In this document: positions 8,397 to 15,412 of the stretch, one piece after another
Layout: every line of letters begins with the position of its first letter
Position numbering within the stretch: the first letter of the stretch is position 1
Assembly: GCF_963665245.1 (NCBI RefSeq)
Contig: NZ_OY762267.1
Coordinates: 1,612,001 to 1,676,000, forward strand
Reading direction: 5' to 3'
Source: an uncultured Paludibaculum sp.
GTDB lineage: Bacteria; Acidobacteriota; Terriglobia; Bryobacterales; Bryobacteraceae
DNA length: 64,000 nt
Position numbers and translations under genes: made by a program
Notes under the pieces: model-generated
The model's input: the letters and a program-made list of their open reading frames with translations, nothing else
The model's database searches: none
What the model was told of the DNA's origin: nothing

Positions 8397-11300
8397 TTAG
8401 AACATCAGTTTGAGGCCAAATTGCATGATTCGCGGGTCGCGAGCCGACGTGATCACGCCAAAGGTTGAGCTGATGTTCAGACCGTTCGACCCAGGCGAGA
8501 AGCTGACGTTCGGATTGCCCAGATTCCGGTGGTTGAGGAAGTTGAACGCCTCGGCCCGGAACTGCAACCGGAGCCGCTCGGCGATGCGGGTGTCCTTGAT
8601 CATCGACAGATCGAAGTTGATGATCCCGGGTCCGCGGACGTCGGGCATCGTCCGGCTGACGTTGCCATAGGTGAAGTTGGGCGGGTTGATGAAGGCGGTG
8701 GTGTCGAACCACCGGTCCGAGGTCGGGTTGTCGAGCTTGGCGCTGACACCGGTGGAGTTGGGGCGATTGGCGAGGAAGTTGTTCGCGCCGCGCACCGCCA
8801 ACGGCAGGCCGCCCTGCATAGTCGAGATGACGTTCAGTTGCCAGCCACCCATGAGGCGCTCGGTGAAGCCATTGCTCGAATTCCATCGTTTTCCCTTGCC
8901 GAACGGCAACTCGTAGATGCCGCTGAGCACAAGGCGCTGGGAGACATCCGTCGGGTCGAGCGAGCGTTCGGCTTTGCGGTTGTACTTGCCGTTCTGATAG
9001 CCGTTATCGCTGCCCACCTCGACAGCTCCGAAGTTGGAGGGCACCACTTCGCTATCGCTGATGAGTTTGCCAAAGGTGTAGGACGCGAGGATGGCAAAGC
9101 CATTGTCCAGGCGCCTTTCCGCAGTCATCAGCAGAGCGTGGTAGTTCGAGCCGCCTAGGTGGGGCAGACGGACGCTGACGCCGGTGTAGTAAGGAAACGG
9201 CTTCAGCGACTGTGAACGGGTGATGGTGTTGCCGCCGAGGGAGCCGGAAACCTTACCCACATAGGGGTTGGGCACCTGATCCTGCAGGCTCAAGCCCAGT
9301 GAATTGTACTGCGGGTCGAGCTGGTTGTAGTCGTAAGCGCTGGCGTAGTAGTTCGTGCCCTTGTTGGCGGTATACGCAGCATCCACCATCCACTTGCCGG
9401 GCAACTGCTGCTGTAGCGAGATGGTCCACTGCTGGGACATGGGCACCTTCTGGCCGCCCTGATCCCAGCTCACACCTTGACCAAGAAACGCGCTGGGGCC
9501 GAGCTTCGGACCGAGGGGTTCGATGGCCGGCGTCGGGAAGCCGTCCTTGAACTGGAAGGCCGCCAGGTTGGAGTTGCCGTTGGCCGGGTTGTAAGCGGTG
9601 GACGTATTGGCGAAGCCCGCGGTGTTGCCGAACGAGTCGCGGTAGAACGTCTGCGGATAGAAAATGGCGTAGCCGCCGCGCACGACGGTCTTGCCGGTTC
9701 CGAACACATCGTAGGCAAAGCCGACGCGGGGTCCGAAGTTCGTGTAGATGGGGTCGAGGAACGTGCTGCCGTAGTCGACACCGGCATACTGAATGGCTCC
9801 GGGCAGACCGGTGAGCGAGTTGACGACAAACGGGTTGAAGTTGGACGTGCCGTTGTTGCGCTCGCGCGGCCACTGCTGGTAGTCGTAACGGAGGCCCAGA
9901 TTCACGGTCAGCTTGCGCGACATCTTCCAATCATCCTGGAAGAAGAAACTGGTCGAGTAAGCCTTCTCCGACTCACCGCCGTAGCGGATGAGCGAAGCGC
10001 TGCTTACGCTGCCGAACAGGAACGTGGCAAAAGAGCTGCCGGTGCCGACGGGCGACTGCGGATTCTGCGTGAGGCCGGCGGCGAAGTTGAACTGGCCGGA
10101 GGGCACTTCCCGCTGGTAGTTGTTGGCCTGCTGCAGCCGGAAGTCGACGCCAAACTTCATCGTATGGCTGCCCATGATCTTGGTCAGCGAATCGACGAAC
10201 TGCCAGGTGGTGGAGCCGCGAAGGCCGACGGTGAAGGCGCCGAAGCCAGGCAGGCCATTGTCGACACGGGGCAGTGTGTCACCAGGGACGCTGGCAGGCA
10301 AGCCGAGCTTGGAGGGCCAATCCTGACCGTAGCTGTACGCAGTGAAGGGGAACGCCTGGCGGGCGGCGCTGACGCGGAACTCATTCAACATCGTGGGTGT
10401 GAAGCTGTGGGTGTCGCTGATGACGCCGTTGTAGTTGAGGTAGTTGTCGAGGCGCTGGCGGACGTTGGGATCGGGTAGCGAGCCGGCGAAGCCGTTGTTG
10501 TTGAAGTGCTTGTAGTAAGCCCAGCGGCCGGAGAGCGTGTTCTTGTCGTTGAAGCGGTGGTCGCCTTTGGCGGTCCACTGATTCATGTGGCGCTCTTCCT
10601 GCACTTGTCCGATCCAGTTATTGGCGAAGGTGTAGGCGTTGGTGGGGGTGCGGTTGGGCAGGGGGTAGAACTGCATCATCTTCTGCGAGACCGGATCGAG
10701 ACGGCTGGTGGGGATGATGTTGTTGGCCAGCGGGTCCCGGACAAAGCCGGAACCGCTGGGGTTCGCCTTTGTCGTGCTGGGATCGTAGAGCTGGATGAGC
10801 TTGCCGCTGGCGTCGCGCAGGTTGGAGAAGTTGCCGTTGCGCTGCTCTTCGATGGGCACGGTGAGGATGTTGGAGGCGAAGCGGCGGTTCTGCCAGCCTT
10901 CGTAATTGAAGAAGAAGAAAGTCTTGTCTTTGCCGTTGTAGATCTTCGGCAACACGACGGGTCCGCCGATGGTGCCGCCGTACTGGTGATAGCGGAAGGG
11001 CGACTTGGTGGCGGCGAACGCGTTGCGCGCGTCGAAGGCGTCGTTGCGGGCGAAATAGTAAAGCGACCCGTGCGGATCGTTGGTGCCCGACTTGGTCACG
11101 ATGTTCACCACGCCACCGGCGGTGAAACCGAATTCGGCGGACATGACGTTGGACTGCACCTTGAATTCCTGGACAGCGTCGACGGTGGGGTTGACGTTGA
11201 TGTCGGCGAGGAAGGCGCTGTTGTTGTTGCCGCCATCGACGATGAAGCTGTTCATCGAACTGGGGCCGCCGTTGATGCTGATGGCCGAGAGGGCGGTGCC

Positions 11301-11816
11301 GCGATCGACGAACCCGCTGTTCGTGGGACCGGCCTGCGACTTCACGCCTGGCGTGAGCATCACCAAAGCGAGGGCGTTGCGCCCGTTGAGAGGCAGATCG
11401 GCAATGCGGCGGTTCTCCACCACCTTGCCGACAGTGGCGCTGCTGGTGTCGACCAGAGCAGCTTCCCCAACGACTTCGATGGACTCAGACGTCTGTCCGA
11501 CTTCCAGGTGGATATCCACCTCGGCACGTTGGTCGACCTGCAGCGTGATGCCGCTGCGGACGCCCTTCTTGAAGCCCTGCTTTTCAGCCGTAACGGTGTA
11601 AGCGCCGACGGGAAGCGACGGCGCCGTGAACTGGCCCACCTCGTTGGTGGAGGTGGTGAAATCAGCGTTTGTCCCGGTATTGATGACATGGATGGAGGCG
11701 GCGGGTACCGCGGCGCCAGAGATATCCGTCACCGTTCCCAGGATGGAGCCTCGCCCCTGCTGGGCGGCCAGCGGAAGGGCAAGCGAAACAAGTAAAACCA
11801 AAGCGAGTCTAGACAT
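8397..11816 (-). CDS. Oar-like TonB-dependent outer membrane receptor
   Basis: Large outer membrane protein (1139 aa) of the Oar/CarboxypepD-regulatory type, expected to bind and import oligosaccharides, peptides or other large ligands using TonB energy. A signal peptide covers residues 1-18 (LALVLLVSLALPLAA). It is followed by a carboxypeptidase-regulatory-like beta-sandwich (about 22-105, GSILGTVTDISGAAVP, LPVGAYTVTAEKQGF), a plug domain (about 110-260, LPLNGRNALALVMLTPGV, GGVVNIVTKSGTN) and a barrel ending in aromatic FGLKLMF. The final Phe is the usual barrel-assembly signal. The gene follows a Tat-exported protein on the same strand with a 42-bp gap, so the two may be co-expressed. The ligand is unknown. 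Confidence 0.93.
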   Translation of the reverse strand: MSRLALVLLVSLALPLAAQQGRGSILGTVTDISGAAVPAASIHVINTGTNADFTTSTNEVGQFTAPSLPVGAYTVTAEKQGFKKGVRSGITLQVDQRAEVDIHLEVGQTSESIEVVGEAALVDTSSATVGKVVENRRIADLPLNGRNALALVMLTPGVKSQAGPTNSGFVDRGTALSAISINGGPSSMNSFIVDGGNNNSAFLADINVNPTVDAVQEFKVQSNVMSAEFGFTAGGVVNIVTKSGTNDPHGSLYYFARNDAFDARNAFAATKSPFRYHQYGGTIGGPVVLPKIYNGKDKTFFFFNYEGWQNRRFASNILTVPIEEQRNGNFSNLRDASGKLIQLYDPSTTKANPSGSGFVRDPLANNIIPTSRLDPVSQKMMQFYPLPNRTPTNAYTFANNWIGQVQEERHMNQWTAKGDHRFNDKNTLSGRWAYYKHFNNNGFAGSLPDPNVRQRLDNYLNYNGVISDTHSFTPTMLNEFRVSAARQAFPFTAYSYGQDWPSKLGLPASVPGDTLPRVDNGLPGFGAFTVGLRGSTTWQFVDSLTKIMGSHTMKFGVDFRLQQANNYQREVPSGQFNFAAGLTQNPQSPVGTGSSFATFLFGSVSSASLIRYGGESEKAYSTSFFFQDDWKMSRKLTVNLGLRYDYQQWPRERNNGTSNFNPFVVNSLTGLPGAIQYAGVDYGSTFLDPIYTNFGPRVGFAYDVFGTGKTVVRGGYAIFYPQTFYRDSFGNTAGFANTSTAYNPANGNSNLAAFQFKDGFPTPAIEPLGPKLGPSAFLGQGVSWDQGGQKVPMSQQWTISLQQQLPGKWMVDAAYTANKGTNYYASAYDYNQLDPQYNSLGLSLQDQVPNPYVGKVSGSLGGNTITRSQSLKPFPYYTGVSVRLPHLGGSNYHALLMTAERRLDNGFAILASYTFGKLISDSEVVPSNFGAVEVGSDNGYQNGKYNRKAERSLDPTDVSQRLVLSGIYELPFGKGKRWNSSNGFTERLMGGWQLNVISTMQGGLPLAVRGANNFLANRPNSTGVSAKLDNPTSDRWFDTTAFINPPNFTYGNVSRTMPDVRGPGIINFDLSMIKDTRIAERLRLQFRAEAFNFLNHRNLGNPNVSFSPGSNGLNISSTFGVITSARDPRIMQFGLKLMF

Positions 11817-11858
11817 GGAATCACCTCAAAAGACCTTTTGCGACGGGGCAGTCCCGAA

Positions 11859-13256
11859 TTAGGAGTAGAAGAACGCGGCCGTGGCGCGGCAGTCGGCCTG
11901 CGGCTTGAGCCGGACCCAATGGGCCGAAAACCCTTCAGGAAAGATGTGTTTCTGATAGCCATCGGCGCCAACGCTGATGCGGCCATAGGGCATCCAGGAG
12001 CCGGTGCCCATGAAGTCGATTTCGATCTCGACGGTGACGGGCTTGTCGGCGCTGAGGTGGAGCATCTTGTGGTTGAAGCCGGTCATCAGGAACGGATCTG
12101 AAGGCGCGTCTTTCTTGATATCGGAGTTCCACCAGGGTCCGCCCCAACCAGCGGGCTTGCCCCACGACCAGAGGTCGTCGGTCTTGCCGAACCAGAGACC
12201 GGACTGGGGTTGGCCGGCGACGGCGTTGTTGTCCCGGTTGGGTGTGGTCTGGTTGCCGCCGACAGCGAACAAACCACGGAAGGCGCAGTAGTCGGGAATG
12301 ATGCGCAGGTGCTGGCAGACGGGCTTTACGCCCCAGATGTGGCCGGTGAAGGCGATGGGCTGGAGCTCGTAGAACATACCTTGGATATCCATGAGGTAGT
12401 GTTCGGTTTCGACCTCGCGGATGCGCATCCACTCGGTCTGCCAGGCCTGTTCGAAGGAGTGGCTGGCCTTGGGCAGGCGGAACTTCTGCCATTGCCCCTT
12501 GACCAGAGCCCAGAACAAGACGGAGGACTCATCCCAACCGGTGGCAAACATCACTGAGCCCATGTCCTGGCGGGCAGCGACGTCCATGTGGGGTTTGTCG
12601 GAGAGGCGGTTCCAGGCCTTGCCATCGTACTCAAAGAGGCCGGCGCTGGTTTCGCCGTACTCGTAGAAGCCGTTGTTGGCGACGACGACGCGGCCCTGAG
12701 CGGTAAAGCCGCCTTTGAAGTGGGGGCGCTTGGCAAGACCCATCTGCTTGACAAGATCGACGATGGGACGCGGCTTGAGGTCGTTCACATCCATCTCACC
12801 GAAGACGCCTTCCATGGTCTGGAAGTAGACGCGGTTGGCGGGATCGGTGAGGTGCCGCATGGTGGACGTGATGCGGTGTTTGTCGAACTCAGGGATGTGT
12901 TTCCAGTTGCCCTTGGCGTCGATGACGTAAGGGCCGATGAAGCACTGGTTGGATTCCTTGTGGATGAGCCGGTTGGCGTGGGTCCCGTTGTGGATGTGGA
13001 CGCGCTCGGACTTGAGGTTCTCGTCGATGCGGAACAGACCCAGGCCGTAGCCGGTGCCCTGCATGTGGCTGTTGTAGGTGACGGCCCAGAGGGAGTCGGC
13101 CCAGGGCATGAGGGCGCCGATGCCGCACTCCGAGCGCTCGGGCACGGTATCGGCTTTGAAGCCGATGTTGGCCGAGGCTGGGGTGAGGGATTGCGCGAAG
13201 GAGGCGCCGGCGCTGCCGGCCACAAGGGAGAGAAGAGAGCGTCTGGAGAATGACAT
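11859..13256 (-). CDS. Tat-exported protein of unknown function
   Basis: About 465 aa. It begins with a twin-arginine signal (SFSRRSLLSLVAGSAGASFA) and so is exported folded, possibly with a cofactor. The mature part has repeated short aromatic/Gly segments such as VYFQTMEGVFGEMDV, GLFEYDGKAWNRLSD and VMFATGWDESSVLFWALVKG, which read like blades of a beta-propeller. The C-terminus (about 380-465) resembles a small carbohydrate-binding-like sandwich. I do not recognise a catalytic motif. The ATG before the RR motif was preferred over an upstream GTG. Its position immediately upstream of a full Oar-like receptor suggests that they act on the same substrate. Confidence 0.75.
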   Translation of the reverse strand: MSFSRRSLLSLVAGSAGASFAQSLTPASANIGFKADTVPERSECGIGALMPWADSLWAVTYNSHMQGTGYGLGLFRIDENLKSERVHIHNGTHANRLIHKESNQCFIGPYVIDAKGNWKHIPEFDKHRITSTMRHLTDPANRVYFQTMEGVFGEMDVNDLKPRPIVDLVKQMGLAKRPHFKGGFTAQGRVVVANNGFYEYGETSAGLFEYDGKAWNRLSDKPHMDVAARQDMGSVMFATGWDESSVLFWALVKGQWQKFRLPKASHSFEQAWQTEWMRIREVETEHYLMDIQGMFYELQPIAFTGHIWGVKPVCQHLRIIPDYCAFRGLFAVGGNQTTPNRDNNAVAGQPQSGLWFGKTDDLWSWGKPAGWGGPWWNSDIKKDAPSDPFLMTGFNHKMLHLSADKPVTVEIEIDFMGTGSWMPYGRISVGADGYQKHIFPEGFSAHWVRLKPQADCRATAAFFYS

Positions 13257-13839
13257 CGTAGTCCGGTCCACCAGGGACCATGACAGTTATGCGCCTTTTC
13301 GGGGGTAGCGCGCGACTGGCTTTGGGCGGGGTTGTTTGTAGGACTTTCGGACTACATGAGCTCCCTGGGGGTGGGCAGGCCGCTTTCGGGATGGCTCGCG
13401 GGTGTCCTCGTGGAACGTGCACCGGAACAGGGTGGAACCACTATAGTCGTCCCCGTTGAAGACGCGCGAGTAGCCCCTCACTTACGGGGACTGGGATGGG
13501 GTGCGGCTTCACCCGCTTTGGCGGCCTGAAGGGCCATGGTTGACTCCATTGAAGACGCCGGGGCACGACGGGCTTCCGCTCCCTGACGGTCACGGCTCGG
13601 TCCGGTTGTGTCTTCCTGCCCACCGGCGGCCCGCGGGGCCACGCGGGACTCCCTCCTTCCCCTTTCCCCTACGCGACGGCACTCGAACACCACGACAGGG
13701 CAATCAGGTTCAGAATCACTTCGGGGCCGTGGCAGCTCGAGACAGGAAGGAGCGCTTGCTCCGAGTCGCAGAAAGGGTCGGATCATGCTGGCTTAGGCAA
13801 GGCCGCCGTTTCGATCCAGTGGCGAGAGAGAATTGAGGA
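13257..13839. other. 583-bp gene-free region containing an interspersed repeat
   Basis: No credible gene on either strand. It holds the upstream region of the Tat-exported protein gene, a GTTGAAGACGC word at 13455 that recurs at 14518 (and as ATTGAAGACGC at 13548), a short CCCC...GGGG inverted segment near 13473-13493, and the repeat copy listed separately. Confidence 0.6.
13554..13652 (+). repeat. Interspersed intergenic repeat, copy A
   Basis: 99-bp unit. Its first 49 bp match the copy at 14425 with a single mismatch. The second half shows more drift but keeps a GGCCC...GGGCC inverted pair (13628-13640), which is also present in copy B although the loop length differs. It reads LPLPDGHGSV in one frame, a peptide that should not be taken as coding. 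Copies lie on either side of the DUF523/TudS gene in the same orientation. Confidence 0.8.
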
Positions 13840-14340
13840 ATGGTTCGAATCCTGATAAGCGCCTGCCTGGCCGGAGAGCCGGTCCGCTACAATGGCGCCG
13901 ACAAACGAGTGGAAGATGAGATCCTCGCCCGCTGGAGAGACGAGGGGCGGTTGGTGGTGGTGTGTCCCGAACTTGCAGGCGGGCTGGGCGTACCACGGCC
14001 CCCGTCGGAGATCATCGGCGAGGGAGGCGGGCTCGCAGTGCTGCAGGGCACTGCACAGGTGGAGGACCTCCATGGCCGCAACGTCACGCCGGCGCTCGTG
14101 GCCGGCGCCCATGAGGCCCTGGAGATGGCGCGGCGGAACAACGTTGGCGCAGCCGTACTGACTGATCGCAGTCCATCCTGTGGCAGCACAACCATTCACG
14201 ACGGCACGTTCGGTAGCGGGATGAAGCCCGGGTTGATGGGCGTCGCAGCAGCGCTGCTCGGCAGTCACGGTATTGCGGTATTCAACGAGCACAGTCTGGC
14301 GGCGGCCGACCGGTTCGTTCGCGATCTCGAATCGAAGTAG
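13840..14340 (+). CDS. DUF523/TudS family protein (possible thiouracil desulfurase)
   Basis: A 166-aa cytoplasmic protein of the DUF523 family. Characterised members (TudS) carry a [4Fe-4S] cluster held by three cysteines and remove sulfur from thiolated pyrimidines. The three expected cysteines are visible: C9 in ISACLAGEPVRYNG, C42 in VVCPELAGGLGVPR and C114 in SPSCGS. Length is normal for the stand-alone form. It is monocistronic, with gene-free DNA on both sides, and it is bracketed by two direct copies of a repeat, which may point to mobility. The actual substrate is not proven by sequence. Confidence 0.88.
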   Translation: MVRILISACLAGEPVRYNGADKRVEDEILARWRDEGRLVVVCPELAGGLGVPRPPSEIIGEGGGLAVLQGTAQVEDLHGRNVTPALVAGAHEALEMARRNNVGAAVLTDRSPSCGSTTIHDGTFGSGMKPGLMGVAAALLGSHGIAVFNEHSLAAADRFVRDLESK

Positions 14341-14785
14341 ACGGGGTACGACCGGACGCGCCCGGTGCCAGTCTCGTCTCCACGGTTCAAGGCAGGTGTT
14401 TGCTTTTGTGCCTGCTCTCCTGAGGACGCCGGGGCACGACCGGCTTCCGCTCCCTGACGGTCACGGCTCGGTCTGGGTCGTCCTGCCTACTGGCGGCCCG
14501 GGGCCACGCGGGACTCCGTTGAAGACGCGTTCTCAACTGGTCCGTTCGGGGACATAGGTGCCCGCTCCTTGCCAGTCGCGGTTCGCTACGGGCGGGGGAC
14601 CACTCCCTCACGGTTGTGGTTCGTAACGCGGCGGCGGCGGCGGATTTGGCAACCCACACGGCCACTGCGGTTGTGACTCTTTTTGCGCGATCCCTTGGGC
14701 CGGGGCAATCCGAAGCGCCAGCCTGGAAGCTTGACGCATTCCGCGGTGCCTTCGGTTGCTGAAGATCGGGAAGTTGCCTGGCGGC
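14341..14785. other. 445-bp gene-free region with repeat copy B
   Basis: Contains the second repeat copy, a weakly similar third fragment around 14580-14610 and a (CGG) run near 14628-14643. The stop of the response regulator on the minus strand lies at the right end. I see no clear U-tract terminator for that operon here. Confidence 0.55.
14425..14517 (+). repeat. Interspersed intergenic repeat, copy B
   Basis: 93-bp unit with 48 of its first 49 bp identical to copy A at 13554. The second half is 6 bp shorter but retains the GGCCC-G-GGGCC inverted pair at 14495-14505 and the closing ACGCGGGACTCC. It is followed by GTTGAAGACGCG, a word also found near copy A. Confidence 0.8.
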
Positions 14786-15412
14786 TCAGTCCAGGTGGAC
14801 GATGCCTCTTTGGATGGCGGTGATTGCAGCTTGCGTGCGATCGACTACCCCCAGCTTGTCGAGAAGGTGGCTGACATGGATTTTGGCCGTCTTCTCCGCG
14901 ATGTGCAGACGGTCGGCAATCTCCCGATTGCTGAGGCCCTGCGTGATCAGGCGAAGCACATCCATCTCCCGTTCCGTCAGCTCAGAGCCGGAGAGACGCT
15001 CACTGAGCAGGCCGCAGATGACCGGGGGCAGGTAGCGTTTGCCGGATTTCACCGTCAGAATCGCGTTGATCAGATCGTCCGCGCTGGAGTCCTTGAGGAG
15101 ATAGGCCATGGCCCCGGCTTGCAAGGCGCGGTGGACATCCTCGCTGCCTTCGTAGTTGGTCAGGACCACGATGCGCGCCTTCGGGTCGACCTTACGGATG
15201 GCGGCTATGGCGTCGAAGCCGGGCATGCCGGGCAGACGCAGGTCCATGATCGTGATGTCGGGTTGGTGCTGCGTGTAGAGACCGATGGCTTCGGAGCCCT
15301 TGTCCGTCTCGGCCACGATGCGCATGTCTTCTCGCGCGTCGATGACGGTGTGCAGCGCGAGGCGGGCAAAATACTGGTCTTCGACGAGCAGGATCTGGGT
15401 AATTTCACTCAT
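14786..15412 (-). CDS. NarL/FixJ-type response regulator
   Basis: A 208-aa DNA-binding output protein of a two-component system. The receiver domain (1-120) has the acidic pair E11/D12, the phospho-acceptor D57 (TIMDLRLPGMPG) and the conserved Lys in YLLKDSS. A LuxR-type helix-turn-helix (about 143-205) follows, with LTEREMDVLRLITQGLSN and KTAKIHVSHLLDKLGV. Its start overlaps the end of the propeller kinase gene by 4 nt, so the two form one unit. HisKA_3 kinases such as that one usually pair with NarL-type regulators. Divergent cstA-ybdD is the most obvious nearby target. Confidence 0.95.
   Translation of the reverse strand: MSEITQILLVEDQYFARLALHTVIDAREDMRIVAETDKGSEAIGLYTQHQPDITIMDLRLPGMPGFDAIAAIRKVDPKARIVVLTNYEGSEDVHRALQAGAMAYLLKDSSADDLINAILTVKSGKRYLPPVICGLLSERLSGSELTEREMDVLRLITQGLSNREIADRLHIAEKTAKIHVSHLLDKLGVVDRTQAAITAIQRGIVHLD

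Noticed and set aside
9477..11795. Two long open frames on the plus strand opposite the Oar-like receptor gene
   Set aside because: They mirror the codon pattern of the high-G+C receptor gene and show no domain, signal peptide or ribosome-binding site.
13545..14530. Possible CRISPR-like array from the repeated unit
   Set aside because: Only two good copies, about 870 bp apart with a real gene between them, and no cas genes.
14628..14643. CGG trinucleotide run
   Set aside because: Short and expected in DNA of this base composition.
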